Source of the DNA: Algoriphagus yeomjeoni
Lineage (GTDB): Bacteria > Bacteroidota > Bacteroidia > Cytophagales > Cyclobacteriaceae
Assembly (NCBI RefSeq): GCF_003259505.1
Contig: NZ_QLLK01000010.1
Coordinates: forward strand, 79,988 to 143,987
Reading direction: 5' to 3'
DNA: 64,000 nucleotides
The stretch's first letter is position 1; each line of letters begins with the position of its first letter. Below, in pieces: positions 8,886 through 18,913 of this stretch. A program made the position numbers and the translations under genes. The notes under the pieces were generated by a model. That model was not told the DNA's origin. It did no database searches and saw nothing but the letters and a program-made list of their open reading frames with translations.

Positions 8886-9539
8886 CTATTTAAGTCCCGG
8901 CAGCCTGCTTTTAATGTATTTGAACTGCCCGTTGTGGTTGGACTCATGTTCGCAGACATGGAACCATTTGCAATAGTTATTGGTAGGTCCCCATGGCCAT
9001 TCTTCATCGACTGACATCAGCCATTCGTCGTCTCTTTTCTTAAATTCCTTTATGGTGTTTTCTCTCACTTCCTTCATAATATCCAGATAGTATTCAAGAT
9101 TATTGCCCTTGATTGTTTTTCTGGCTTCCTCTCCAAGATTCATCGCCACATCAAACCGATCTAAATCTTGCTTACTAAAATCTCCCCATTCCTTCCCATC
9201 GAAAGTATGGACTTGATAAAAACGCTCTGTAGCAGCTAAGTGAAGCAGCATAGCCCCGATGGAATTGGAGTTTTCATCATGGATATAATCCAGCTGATCC
9301 ACAGTCAGGCCCATGACAGGCATTAATATTACTCCCCGCATCCAAGTCATCATAGATAAGAGTGTACCGACTTGGGGAGCAAATCCATCGCGCGGACCGA
9401 TGACATTGACACGTTCATCGGACTTAAAGGCAGTTGCAAGGATTGCGTTTGGAATCATTGACAGGCCTAATGTACCTGAACTCAGGACCATGGAAGATTT
9501 CATAAAATCTCTGCGGGTAGAAGGGTTGTTATTTTTCAT
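8886..9539 (-). CDS. Tat-exported DinB-family protein
   Basis: 217 residues beginning with a twin-arginine signal (STRRDFMKSS then a hydrophobic stretch), so folded before export. The mature part is a DinB-like four-helix bundle: MTWMRGVILMPVMGLTVDQLDYIHDENSNSIG, MLLHLAATERFYQ (metal His), and C-terminal WKWFHVCEHESNHNGQ-type segment, seen here as CKWFHVCEHESNHNGQ. Histidines HLAA, FHV and SNHNGQ could form a metal site as in metal-dependent DinB hydrolases or thiol transferases. Four bp separate it from the upstream SDR gene, so the two are an operon. Confidence 0.82.
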   Translation of the reverse strand: MKNNNPSTRRDFMKSSMVLSSGTLGLSMIPNAILATAFKSDERVNVIGPRDGFAPQVGTLLSMMTWMRGVILMPVMGLTVDQLDYIHDENSNSIGAMLLHLAATERFYQVHTFDGKEWGDFSKQDLDRFDVAMNLGEEARKTIKGNNLEYYLDIMKEVRENTIKEFKKRDDEWLMSVDEEWPWGPTNNYCKWFHVCEHESNHNGQFKYIKSRLPGLK

Positions 9540-9543
9540 TTTC

Positions 9544-10482
9544 TTAGGAGGAATAGTTATTCAAAGGATTGCTGACAGGCTTAAATGCTATTCCCAAATC
9601 CTTTATTGCCAAAACAGAACTATAGACGATTTCAGGGGTACCTGCAGGAGGTTGATTGTTGAGCATCAATGTCACATCCGATACCCTGTAACTTTCCCCT
9701 GACAAGAGATAGTTTTTTCCATGGATGTTTTTGGTTGTAGTCGCTTTGTAAATCGCTTCGGCAACATCTTCTACATCTACCAATGCCCATAAAACATCCA
9801 CGTCATAGATCATTTGTATGAAGGGGTTGGGAGCAATTTTATTTTTAAACAGAAATTGTATTCCCGTAGAAGTGGAATCCTGTCTGTTTGATAAAGATTT
9901 GCCCATCACTCCCACCGGTGAAACGGATGTGATTTCAAAACTTAAATCAGAGTTGTCGGCGATGAATTTATTAACCGCCTGATTGGCTATAAACTTAGCT
10001 TGGGCATAGGGAATGCCTTCTTCGCTCATAAATGGCGCATCATTTTCAGTGATTTGCTCACCTTCTGCTTTTCCAGCAGGTAAAAATGGAAAGTTGGTGT
10101 TAAAAGCAGCTACGGAAGCAATGAACACGACTTTCTCAATCCCGGGAGTCTTAAGAACTGCTTCTAGAAAGTTTTCCGTTCCCTTGATGGTCGGGTCAAA
10201 CAGCTCTTTCTGGAGGTCTTTCACATCCAATTGAAATGGTGTTCCTCCGTGGATCACTATGTTACAGTCTTTCAGAAAATCCAAAAGCTCCTCTTTGTTT
10301 TCCACATCCAATTGAGCGATTTCCAGATTCCCAGCATTTTTGAGGCTGAGCAAATGTTCATACTTTTCCTTTTTGGAAAGGTCTGTGGTAGATACTTTTA
10401 CCTGGTATCCTTCATTTAAGAACTTTTGGGTGTTGTAGCTTCCAATAAAGCCTGAACCCCCGATGATACCTACTTTTTTCAT
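9544..10482 (-). CDS. NAD(P)-dependent epimerase/reductase (extended SDR)
   Basis: 312 residues. The N-terminal Rossmann motif GIIGGSGFIGSYNTQKF fits the G-x-x-G-x-x-G of extended SDR enzymes. IVHGGTPFQLDV and KGTENFLEAVLKT follow the usual order, VVFIASVAAF holds the active-site Ser, and IPYAQAKFIANQAV gives the Y-x-x-x-K pair. The C-terminal half is substrate-binding and does not identify the substrate (dihydroflavonol-reductase-like). No signal peptide, so cytoplasmic. First gene of the SDR-DinB pair; a symmetrical element sits about 60-90 bp upstream of its start. Confidence 0.87.
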   Translation of the reverse strand: MKKVGIIGGSGFIGSYNTQKFLNEGYQVKVSTTDLSKKEKYEHLLSLKNAGNLEIAQLDVENKEELLDFLKDCNIVIHGGTPFQLDVKDLQKELFDPTIKGTENFLEAVLKTPGIEKVVFIASVAAFNTNFPFLPAGKAEGEQITENDAPFMSEEGIPYAQAKFIANQAVNKFIADNSDLSFEITSVSPVGVMGKSLSNRQDSTSTGIQFLFKNKIAPNPFIQMIYDVDVLWALVDVEDVAEAIYKATTTKNIHGKNYLLSGESYRVSDVTLMLNNQPPAGTPEIVYSSVLAIKDLGIAFKPVSNPLNNYSS

Positions 10483-10544
10483 GACTTCCTGGCTTAGTTT
10501 TATATTGGATAAAGTAGTAAAACCAATGTTTCAAAGTCCCAAGC

Positions 10545-10575
10545 TTTGGACAAACTGTACCAAAACATGTCCAAA
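10545..10575. promoter_or_regulatory. Operator-like inverted repeat upstream of the SDR gene
   Basis: TTTGGACA (10545-10552) and TGTCCAAA (10568-10575) are perfect inverted halves. Between them is TGTACCAAAA, a third related half-site (TGTACCA versus TGTCCAA). The layout resembles sites of winged-helix regulators such as HxlR-type, but no such regulator gene is nearby. Confidence 0.4.
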
Positions 10576-11030
10576 TGCAAGGGAATACTTTTCGGAGGAA
10601 GGATTGGCAGAAAAATGGTTCACTATAAAACTTCACTTTACCACTAGTTTATAATTATCGAATGCTAAAAAGCCGTGAGAAACTGACTATCTCGACAAAT
10701 ACAATTATGTTTGGAAGATGCGGGTTAGCCTCCAAACGCCACTTAAGTTCAAAATTTCTAGATGTTTTTTCAGCTGTTTATCCGCCTTCCTATTCTTCTT
10801 TTCTGAGACGTTAGATTCCTATGGCCAAAATCCAAATTTGGATAACAGCCAATTTTAGAAAGGGTTACTGGAGTTAAAATTCAAAGAAGCTTGGCACTAT
10901 CAACTTGGATATAATTTGGAGTGGGCCACCCAAATTTTTAAGATTCTGATTGGCACAAAATTGACCCAAATGGCTTAATAGCATATCAAATGCCTGATAG
11001 CTTGTAGAAAGGGCTTGGGTGGCGGAGGGT
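10576..11030. other. Intergenic, apparently decayed DNA
   Basis: No open frame with coding character. The sequence leads into the PQQ-propeller pseudogene and may contain more of its eroded upstream part, but I cannot recognise it. Confidence 0.35.
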
Positions 11031-11959
11031 TACTTTTACAGCAGATCCATATACATTAGAAGCAATTGACAGGATATATTTTTCTTCTTGGCAGCAGCAG
11101 AAAAGTATTTGGATGGAGTTATCATTCTTCCGCCAATGTAATTTCAACTCCATTAGTGAAAGACGATCACGTCTTTTTTTGGAAAAGTATAAGGAAATTC
11201 GAAGCATTGGATGCAGGAACTAGCCAAGTAAACTGGCCTTACCAAACTTCTGCAGGTATCTTTTACTCTACTACTGCAATGGATGGCTTAGTCATTTTCA
11301 GATATGGACATGGTAATATTTATGCTTTAAACACTGAAAATGGAGATTTAGAATGGAAAGTAACAACTGGAGCTGCCGTACTGGGATCACCTATCATTGA
11401 AGGTGATTCAGTACATATAGGAGGAAGCGATGGCAAATTCAGAGCTTTATCTGCATCGATTGGTGAAGTCAATTGGGAATTTGAAGGACTTCAGCGAGTG
11501 GTAGTAAGCAAGCCTCTGCTATCAGAGGGATTCGTAATTTTTGGGGCTTGGGACAAAAACCTCTATGCGCTTGATCAGAATACAGGGCTATTGAAATGGG
11601 CTTGGAATAACGGTTCCCCAAACCGAATCTACTCCACGGTCATGTACATTCCAGTGACAGACAACGGTATTGTATCCATTGTTGCTCCAGACCGCTATCC
11701 AACTGCACTTGATATTCATTCTGGCAAAGAATTATGGCGGAGCAATGAGGCAACTGTCCGAGAATCATTTGGTATTTCTTAAGACAAAAATTGGATCAAT
11801 GGCAAAACCATGAATGATGAAATTGTGCCTTATGCCACCAGCAAGGAATACTTACCGATTGCTTGGAAAATGGACGCAGCCTTTTGCTATGAACATATAC
11901 CATCCATGGTAACAGAGAAAAATGGTAATATATATTTTGGGGTTCTACCCTTAAGTTAG
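11031..11959 (+). pseudogene. Pseudogene of a PQQ-like beta-propeller (BamB-type) protein
   Basis: Repeated propeller blades are obvious: LDAGTSQVNW, LNTENGDLEWKV, LSASIGEVNWEF, LDQNTGLLKWAW and LDIHSGKELW, each with the A-x-D-x-x-x-G-x-x-x-W pattern of PQQ repeats. The frame open from 11066 stops with TAA at 11780-11782. The same frame then goes on in coding style (MNDEIVPYATSKEYLPIAW... EKNGNIYFG) until TAG at 11957-11959, so the TAA is a disabling stop. Upstream of 11100 the blade-like IDRIYFSSW reads in another frame, indicating a frameshift, and no signal peptide is found. Both 5' and 3' ends are missing. Original role probably a surface or periplasmic scaffold or dehydrogenase-like protein. 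Confidence 0.75.
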
Positions 11960-12516
11960 TGGAAAACATGGTTCTTGTTAGCCTTAAATATCAATGGAGA
12001 AAAGGCCAAGAGCATTTTAAGACTGAATATTAGGCTCCTTTAAGCGTTATTCAGCAAGGAGGTAGATTTTCTTACCGGACTTCCATTAAATTCGTGGTAG
12101 AACCACAATTATAAATACCACTTTTCCGAATACTGAATCTTCAGAAAATAATGTACCCCGTCTAGCTCGAGCCACGCCTGGCTGTGGTCAATTCGTCATT
12201 TTGACTGGGTGGGATTTGCTGCTCGTGCTCCCTGGCTCAAGTCTAAAGTCTTCCAGAGGAAGACTAATTAACGCCATGTCCTACCCTCCAATCCTTACCA
12301 ATTTAAATTTGGTCCCCTTCCTCACCTCAACCCTCTTCCCGAATTCCTACTTATCCGATTGCGTCTAGGGCGCATCACTGCCATTGGTCTTTGGATTTGG
12401 CTAAATTAGTTTATTATGGATCAGCGTGAGTTCCTTTACTCGGGTCATATTGTGGCACAGATCAGAATTCCACCATCCAATTTCCTACTTTTCGCCTTTG
12501 TACTTTTTCAACCTTC
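11960..12516. other. Intergenic, no recognisable feature
   Basis: Follows the decayed propeller gene. No open frame, tRNA-like fold or repeated unit was recognised. It probably includes eroded remains, judging by the pseudogene next to it. Confidence 0.35.
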
Positions 12517-13260
12517 TCAATAGCGAATGCCCCACATCCAAGCTTGCTTCCTTTCCATAGAAGTCTGGATAAACTCACTGACTAGTTCTTGATATTTAAT
12601 ACCCGAAACCTCCTTCCCTTTCATTTTTTTTGGCAGAGTAATGATTTCCTCCGGTTCCCCAAAAGTGATTTTCTCGGCCTCCACGATAAGCATGCCGTCG
12701 TTGATGTCGTAGGCCAAAATCAAACCCGGAAGCCCGAATTGCTCTTCAGGACCGACTGAAACTGGAATATCAGAGGCGAACCAAGCAGTGATCTTTTGGC
12801 CTTTAATGCTGTCTTCAGCCACGGCTTTCATACACATGTGTCCGAGAATATCTCGTATTTCGTTCATAACCCTCCATTTTGGACTATTTAGGCTGTCACG
12901 AACGATGTAAGTTTTACCCATTTGATCCATGTATTTAAGATAGGTCTGATCTTCTAAATTATTTTCAATAAAATAGTCTTGCACTTGCCAAGAGTAACTG
13001 CTTACCTCATAAGGTTCCCCGAAAGTGTAGATACTTTTTTCTGGCCAAAACTGGAGTTTCATCCGGGTACTATAACCTTCAGGGTTACTCCAAGTTAGTA
13101 GAATTCTATCCTTTTCCTGTTGAGTAATGTGGGGTAGGTTGGAATAGATTTTATCATAGAAAATGCGGTATCTGTATTCTACCTCACCAACTATATTTTG
13201 GGCTCTAAGTCCTGTGGAAATCAGAATTAGCGCAAGGATTATAAGATATTTTAATTTCAT
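12517..13260 (-). CDS. GLPGLI-family exported protein
   Basis: 247 residues with a signal peptide (1-20, ending LRA-Q). The diagnostic FGLPGLILAYDIND segment gives the family its name; it is preceded by CMKAVAEDSIKGQKITAWFASDIPVSVGPE, also typical. The family is restricted to Bacteroidota, is predicted periplasmic or surface located, and is usually encoded beside a large outer-membrane barrel protein, as here (28 bp downstream of it). Exact function is unknown; pairing suggests it is a partner or exported product of the barrel protein. Confidence 0.88.
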   Translation of the reverse strand: MKLKYLIILALILISTGLRAQNIVGEVEYRYRIFYDKIYSNLPHITQQEKDRILLTWSNPEGYSTRMKLQFWPEKSIYTFGEPYEVSSYSWQVQDYFIENNLEDQTYLKYMDQMGKTYIVRDSLNSPKWRVMNEIRDILGHMCMKAVAEDSIKGQKITAWFASDIPVSVGPEEQFGLPGLILAYDINDGMLIVEAEKITFGEPEEIITLPKKMKGKEVSGIKYQELVSEFIQTSMERKQAWMWGIRY

Positions 13261-13288
13261 GGTTATTAAGGTTGGCTGCTAGTTTAAA

Positions 13289-16105
13289 CTATCTTCTATT
13301 TTTCACTTCTACTCCCCGCATATTGTAGGTCACTCCAAGTAGGAAATATCTTGATAGCGTTTCAATCCTTCCTGTGGAAACGTAGTTTTGGCCTGCATAC
13401 TGGCTGATGGTTTGATTTTGCTTAAAGATGTCGTAAGCGGATAGTCTGACTTCCCATTTTTTAGCCTTGCCGAGTAATTTATAGACAAATGCATTTAGGA
13501 TAGGGACTTTCTGATCAAATCCAAAACTTTCGTTTTCGTATCGGTTGTAGTTGAATTTCACGTCTAAGTAAAAATCTTTGGGAAATTTTATGTTCATATT
13601 ACTATAAGCACTCCAATTTATGATATCCTGGTTTTGGGAGGGGTTTTGTTCGTATTTGGTTTTGCTCAGACGAAACGATGACCCTGTATATAGGCTGAGC
13701 CATTCTAAAGGGGTCAAGTTTAAGTTTAGCCCAAAGTTATGGCTTAAAGTCTCGGTCTCTGTCTCTATGGAGTTGATGAGGGAAAGGCTTTTTGAATAGG
13801 ATGGATTTGCAGATAAGAACGCGGTGGCCTTGGTTTTTACGATGGGAAAACCAAAACTTAAATAGGGGTAATAACGCTGTCCGCCTGAAACATTTCCTGC
13901 CTTGTAAGTCGTAACAAAGGTTTCGGGGTCTATGGTTTGATTTTGAACGACTTGATTCTGATAGAATGTTGAATTGAATGAAAACTGCAAACTTATAAAT
14001 GTGGCAGGATCATACATACTATATCCTGTATTGAAAGAATGGGATACCTGGGGCTCCAGATCAGGATTTCCTTCACGTATATACAATGGATTTGATATGT
14101 CCTTGAATGGCTGCAAATCCGCGATATTTGGGGGAGTGACGGCCATTGCATAGCTTGCGTTGATACGCTTGTTGCCTTTCATTGTTTTAAAGTAAGACAC
14201 ATTAGGAGTGAGATTGAGATAACTCTTATCCACTCGGCCTAATATCTCACTATCTTCTACCACTGAAAACTGTCCATTCAACCGGTAATTGGAGGCGGCT
14301 AAACCCAAGCTTAAGTTAGAGCCTTTGTTAGCATATCGGATGCTGGAGCCAAACCTGTTGTAAGTAATTGTGTTGTCAAAAAATCGACTGAGGTCTGGAT
14401 TTAGTTCTTGGGTGTCACTTGATTCCACATCGTATACTTGTCGGTTTGTTTCGCTCTTTGACTGGCTGAAATTGTAGAAAGTCTCCCAGAAAAATATTTT
14501 TTTGATAGGCTCAACAAAGAGTAAACTTGATTTGATTAGGTTAGAGCCATTCAGTGCCTGGTTTAATTGATCCAAGTTTCGGAAATAGGTATTTGGGTCT
14601 GTTGAGTTCATCAGATCTACCACGGATTTTTGTGTGCCCTCCTGGTCTGCCTTGCTCCAAGTGTCACTGATGCTGGCAGCAAAGTTTCGTCCGTTCTTTT
14701 TGAATTTATGCCTATAGAGTGCTGTTCCCTGAAAGGCTCCTGACCATCTATCCGATTGGTTGTCCCGATCCATTTGACTTTGCTCGGTGCTACTTCGAAT
14801 CAGCTCCTGATGGCTGAACAATGATGTAGTGAGTGAACTTAGCCTTCCCTTTGCATTAATGGTGATGGTGTTGGCGCTGTCTAATTCGTTTTGAAAACGA
14901 AGGTTTACCCGATGGTGACCTGCCATGTTATTTTGTAAGCTTTGGTCAGTGGAAGTGAAGGAGGAATTGTCCTGTAAGAAGTTTGTCCTGCTGTTAAAGC
15001 TCTCTACCGTTTGATCACTGCGGCTATAGAAGTAGTTGCTACTGAAATCCTTCTTGTCCTTCAGGTAATTATAATTGATGCCAATGGCTTGGTTGTTGGA
15101 GTAGCCGGAGTTGAGGTTGTTGAAGGGGATTTCGAAGGATTCTCCATTATCCCCACCTGAAATCGAAATAATATTCATCCCACCGCTTCCATTAAAACCA
15201 AAGTCCCCAGTGTCTCCAAATTGGAAAGCACTGCTCCCTCTAAACTCCTGCAAGTCATCCCAGCTCAGACCTGATTGGTTGACATTATTGCCATATCCGA
15301 TCACCGAAAATTGGTTTACTTTGTCAAATTTATTGAAAGAGGCATTTGTAGTCCATCTTCCGTCTGTACCCCCTGCCGCTGAAAGCTTGCCAAAACCTCC
15401 CTTTTTTGCTTCCTCCTTCAGTTCAACGTTTAACGTTTTTTCCTTCACTCCATCTTCCACACCTGTGAGCTTGGACTGTTCTGACTTGTCATCGTATAGC
15501 TGAAGCTTGCTTATTGACTCTGCATTCAGGTTTTGCGTGGCCATTTTGGTGTTTCCTCCAAAAAAACGCCTTCCATCTATTGTTACCTTTTGCACTTGTT
15601 GCCCTTGAGCAACTATATTTCCATCCTTGTCAATCTCTATCCCCGGTAGCTTGCGGAGCAATTCTTCCAGGGTTGCTCCAGGCGGTACTTTGAATTTACT
15701 AGCATCGTACTCTATTGTGTCTCCCCGCATAATCAAAGGTGCTTTGGCAGCCTTCACCACCACCTCGTAAAGTTCCTGTAAGATGGGCATCAACTGAATC
15801 TCTTCCACTTCCAAGTCCCCTGTTTCGGGCAGAACAAGTTCTTTTTGGACAGGAAGGTAGCCCATATAGGTGGCTTTGACGAGCAGCGGTTGCCTATCTA
15901 CGTTTTTAAATTGGTACTCTCCTTCTTTATTAGTCAGCGTATATGCCACCAAAGCCGAGTCTTTTGGGCTAAGAAGTAACACTGAGGTGTAATCTAGCGG
16001 AGTATCAGTGGTGTCTTTCACCACACCCCGAATAGTAAGTTTGGATTGGGCATGGGAGGCAAAAGTGATGGCAGCCAGGAGAAGGCATGAAATGAGGAAT
16101 TTCAT
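13289..16105 (-). CDS. Outer-membrane beta-barrel protein with carboxypeptidase-regulatory-like N-terminus
   Basis: I start it at the ATG at 16105, because MKFLISCLLLAAITFASHAQ is then a proper signal peptide; an ATG 36 nt upstream would add a charged extension. About 938 residues. Residues after the signal form a CarboxypepD_reg-like beta-sandwich (TIRGVVKDTTDTPLDYTSVLLLSPKDSALVAYTLTNKEG split over two strands). A plug-like section with PPGATLEELLRKLPGIEIDKDG follows and then a long barrel rich in aromatic strands, ending FLLGVTYNMRGVEVKNRR. This is the TonB-dependent-receptor-like outer membrane family that accompanies GLPGLI proteins. Its cargo is unknown. Confidence 0.87.
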   Translation of the reverse strand: MKFLISCLLLAAITFASHAQSKLTIRGVVKDTTDTPLDYTSVLLLSPKDSALVAYTLTNKEGEYQFKNVDRQPLLVKATYMGYLPVQKELVLPETGDLEVEEIQLMPILQELYEVVVKAAKAPLIMRGDTIEYDASKFKVPPGATLEELLRKLPGIEIDKDGNIVAQGQQVQKVTIDGRRFFGGNTKMATQNLNAESISKLQLYDDKSEQSKLTGVEDGVKEKTLNVELKEEAKKGGFGKLSAAGGTDGRWTTNASFNKFDKVNQFSVIGYGNNVNQSGLSWDDLQEFRGSSAFQFGDTGDFGFNGSGGMNIISISGGDNGESFEIPFNNLNSGYSNNQAIGINYNYLKDKKDFSSNYFYSRSDQTVESFNSRTNFLQDNSSFTSTDQSLQNNMAGHHRVNLRFQNELDSANTITINAKGRLSSLTTSLFSHQELIRSSTEQSQMDRDNQSDRWSGAFQGTALYRHKFKKNGRNFAASISDTWSKADQEGTQKSVVDLMNSTDPNTYFRNLDQLNQALNGSNLIKSSLLFVEPIKKIFFWETFYNFSQSKSETNRQVYDVESSDTQELNPDLSRFFDNTITYNRFGSSIRYANKGSNLSLGLAASNYRLNGQFSVVEDSEILGRVDKSYLNLTPNVSYFKTMKGNKRINASYAMAVTPPNIADLQPFKDISNPLYIREGNPDLEPQVSHSFNTGYSMYDPATFISLQFSFNSTFYQNQVVQNQTIDPETFVTTYKAGNVSGGQRYYPYLSFGFPIVKTKATAFLSANPSYSKSLSLINSIETETETLSHNFGLNLNLTPLEWLSLYTGSSFRLSKTKYEQNPSQNQDIINWSAYSNMNIKFPKDFYLDVKFNYNRYENESFGFDQKVPILNAFVYKLLGKAKKWEVRLSAYDIFKQNQTISQYAGQNYVSTGRIETLSRYFLLGVTYNMRGVEVKNRR

Positions 16106-16165
16106 TTTTTTCAGTTTTATATTTTTAACAATCATTTCCATGACTAAAAACTATCCCATTAATCC

Positions 16166-16198
16166 CTACCAATTCATCTTCATATGTTGAATTGGTAG
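16166..16198. promoter_or_regulatory. Perfect 11-bp inverted repeat upstream of the barrel gene
   Basis: CTACCAATTCA (16166-16176) and TGAATTGGTAG (16188-16198) with an 11-nt spacer, about 60 bp upstream of the barrel-protein start. It could be a regulator operator or a leader hairpin. There is no T-run, so it is not an intrinsic terminator. Confidence 0.45.
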
Positions 16199-17132
16199 TA
16201 TGAGATGATAGGCTCAGCAATAATTGAATTGCTTTTCAATCCAGCTAAAAAAGTTGAAGAAGAGTGACTTTTACTGTATGCACGCTTTAACGACCTTCTT
16301 AAATAGTACTATTGAGCCTCAAATTTTACTTGTATATATCCCCTTCACTTCGCTATCCTTCGAATAGTTATCTTTTTAAACAAATCAAAAATTCCTTCAA
16401 TCAAGTAGTGCCATGTAATAAAAAATCAGCAAATACTTAATTAGTATTCTAGTTTCTATTATTTTACTACTGCTAGTTTAGTGATAATTTAAATAATGGC
16501 AAGAAACTAATTTGTTAAATATTGTTATTAAGCTTAGTTGCTGTGAAAATATTTCAGGTAAAAAAGTAACAAATGACTCCTGTTAATAGGTGAATTTTTC
16601 TCTAGGGTGACCTGGTCTTACAGGAAAAATTGTAGTGTTGTAATGCCCGGCTAAAGTATCATAGCTCTCGCTCAGAACAGGCGAATATTTCCTGCCTTTG
16701 GTAACTGCTATACAGCAATTGTCTGGTATAATTACCCAGAGTCATCGCTAAAGAATTCCAGCACCCTCCTACGGCTTCCAATCCAATAAAGGTTGAAATT
16801 TCAAATGCGGGAAAATGTGAAGGAAATGCGGTGTTTTCTAGTCTGCCAGCAGAATTAGCTTATAAGCTAAAGAAAATAGAGGCTAACAACCAAAGCTATC
16901 GTCAGAGTGGTCAATCCCGATATTCGGGAGAGGCAATGCGCTGGAATATCCTCCATTTGTTAGATATTGGATTTGTTATAAAGAATTATCACTCAACTCA
17001 GTTGTTGAGAGTTGACATTGCTCCCAAACACCCATTTTTAATCCGTAATAGGATCCCATCAGTGTATATAGCGAAATTTCTCGCAGTTATAAGGAATTCT
17101 TATCTGACAATTCTTTTGTTGATATTTTTCAA
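16199..17132. other. Long intergenic stretch, probably decayed
   Basis: AT-rich to about 16600, then a mixed region. A plus-strand frame around 16790-17160 contains SNAGKCEGNAVFSSLPAEL, faintly like the GNCWDNAVAESFF..L..EL end of IS3-type transposases, but the rest does not follow. I do not call a gene. Confidence 0.3.
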
Positions 17133-17522
17133 TTACTTCATCAAACAGAATATTGCATAATCGATTCTTGGGATTAAAATAGGGAGGTGGGTAGTGCGTA
17201 ATTCTATGGCATAATCTATCCGATGGATCCCATTTTCAATCATAGTGCTTTTTGTAGAATAATCCCAAAAAAGAAGTGGCGGATCAATAGGTAAATCAAC
17301 CGTCCACCTGTCTTTAATATTCTCAATTTTATCTTTGCTCAGATATGGATTAAACAAACCTTCAGAATTAAACAGTCTATTATAGGAGCTGTGTAGCAGC
17401 TTAATTATTTTTCCCACGGGATAATCAAGAATCAGCTGATATCTTTGATGATCTTCTACGCTCCATACCTCATCATAGGGCTTGAACAATTTCGGGTTTA
17501 GAGTTTCCCATACAGGTTTCAT
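17133..17522 (-). CDS. Hypothetical protein
   Basis: 129 residues, no signal peptide, no family recognised. It begins MKPVWETLNPKLFKPYDEVWSVEDHQRYQLI, is rich in aromatic residues, and its last 20 residues contain a duplicated-looking HRIDYAIELR / PRIDYAIFCL. The start lies 27 bp after the stop of a membrane-anchored protein on the same strand, so the two may be cotranscribed. The C-terminus overlaps nothing convincing. Confidence 0.45.
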   Translation of the reverse strand: MKPVWETLNPKLFKPYDEVWSVEDHQRYQLILDYPVGKIIKLLHSSYNRLFNSEGLFNPYLSKDKIENIKDRWTVDLPIDPPLLFWDYSTKSTMIENGIHRIDYAIELRTTHLPILIPRIDYAIFCLMK

Positions 17523-17549
17523 TAATCTTTTTTTTAGTTACCAATCCAT

Positions 17550-18137
17550 CTACTTGTCAACAATCTTTAGTTGAAGGTCAAAACCTGACTGACGTAGTTT
17601 TTCTATCATTCCAAAGAAAATATCGTTTACACCATCAGTGATCAAATTATTTTCATCTGCAAAACCTTTAGGTATGATTTGGTACATCTTCTTTAATTTG
17701 CTGGGATTGTAGTCTGTCTGTAAGTATTTTAGAAACTTACCATAGACAGAATCAAGGTCGGAATACACATTCTCTAAATCATTGTATGCTTCCCGAAATT
17801 CCCTTTCTCCGGAATCCTCCAAGTCAGTCCTTATACTGTTTCTCAAATCAAGCATTGTACTGACCAGTTGTTGGCGCTTAAGCGTATGCTGAATTACCAA
17901 AAGCTTCCCCTCATTGGAAATATCATCCTTGCCTTCATTACCAAAGTCGAGATCCGGTATTTTATACATTTCGTGGGAAAGCGGATAGAGTTTTAAAAGG
18001 TTGGCCATTGCAGAGTATAGATGATCACCCTTCATCTTAAGATGGGTTTTCCTTTGTTTATGATACAGAAAATAAACTAGAAGAAAAACTATCAAGCAAA
18101 TCAATACAAACTGAATAATCTCTAGATATGTGCTCAT
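17550..18137 (-). CDS. Membrane-anchored hypothetical protein
   Basis: 195 residues: one N-terminal transmembrane helix (residues 6-26, IIQFVLICLIVFLLVYFLYH), a basic stop-transfer KQRKTHLKMKGD, and then a mostly helical, charged cytoplasmic domain (KLLVIQHTLKRQQLVSTMLDLR, AYNDLENVYSDLDSVYGKF). No family is recognised. The topology suggests an inner-membrane anchor with a coiled-coil-like domain. It is followed closely by another unknown gene. Confidence 0.55.
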   Translation of the reverse strand: MSTYLEIIQFVLICLIVFLLVYFLYHKQRKTHLKMKGDHLYSAMANLLKLYPLSHEMYKIPDLDFGNEGKDDISNEGKLLVIQHTLKRQQLVSTMLDLRNSIRTDLEDSGEREFREAYNDLENVYSDLDSVYGKFLKYLQTDYNPSKLKKMYQIIPKGFADENNLITDGVNDIFFGMIEKLRQSGFDLQLKIVDK

Positions 18138-18337
18138 CGGTATTAGCTTTAAAAATATAAACTGAAAGAAGTGGTTTGAAATGCGCCTATTGAGATTTGG
18201 ATGCAGTGAAATTCAATACCAATAAAAAACCCAACAGAACAATAAAAACCTAAATTACTTTACATCATTAATTAAAGAGAAATAAATTAAAGGAACAAAT
18301 GAAAACTACTATTTTAACCCAAAGCCGAATTATACTT

Positions 18338-18913
18338 TTAATTCAAAACTTTCCATTCTCCGGCTTTTGTAGATCCAACACGCATTATTTTCTTCTCCTT
18401 TTTCAGTTTGCTTATCTGATATTCAACGCCTCTCCTTGTCAGTCCTTTCCTTTCTTGTAACTCTATAGATGTTATCTTAGGGTTTGATTTCATAGCATTC
18501 AGTATTATCTCCACAGTTTCTTCCACAGTCCTATGGAGAACTACTGAAAACATCCCTTAAGTCTTAAATACAGGTTCAGGAAGATTGGCTTTTTTCATCA
18601 AATCCCTAATCCGGTCAATCCCGGAGCCCACCTGTTCCACCATATGAATACGGAGAAACAAACCAAAAATCAAGGGATTTCTGCTGTGGCTTTTGGTACC
18701 AAAACCAACTAAAGAAATAGCACTGCTCAATCCACCCGGATCACTGACCTCCACACGGTCTTTAAAAAGCTCAACGGTTATTTTCGCCTCCTTGTCGTAA
18801 TAGTCTCGGTGTGAGATTGCATTAAGGATAGCTTCTTTCAGAGCCGTTTCGGGAATCTCCCAAATTTCCTTTCTTGGCCCTACTCCTTCAATTTCACACC
18901 TAATATAAAGCTC
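18338..18913 (-). pseudogene. Truncated AlbA_2/RecG-like ATP-binding transcriptional regulator
   Basis: On the minus strand the frame from 18913 reads ELYIRCEIEGVGPRKEIWEI, then PETALKEAILNAISHRDYYD, then VEVSDPGGLSSAI, RNPLIFGLFLRIHMVEQVGS and KKANLPEPVFKT. This is the familiar end of putative DNA-binding (AlbA_2/HATPase_c_4) proteins, including the EAILNAISHRDY ATP-binding motif. An in-frame stop (TAA, 18557-18559) then interrupts it, and the same frame resumes GMFSVVLHRTVEETVEIIL with the C-terminal winged helix. The N-terminal DNA-binding domain is gone, and a stop lies just upstream of 18913. Confidence 0.78.

Noticed and set aside
16831..17160. Plus-strand open frame with a faint IS3-transposase-like segment
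   Set aside because: Only about 20 residues resemble the family; the C-terminal half is low-complexity hydrophobic and overlaps the end of a minus-strand gene. Not enough for a call.
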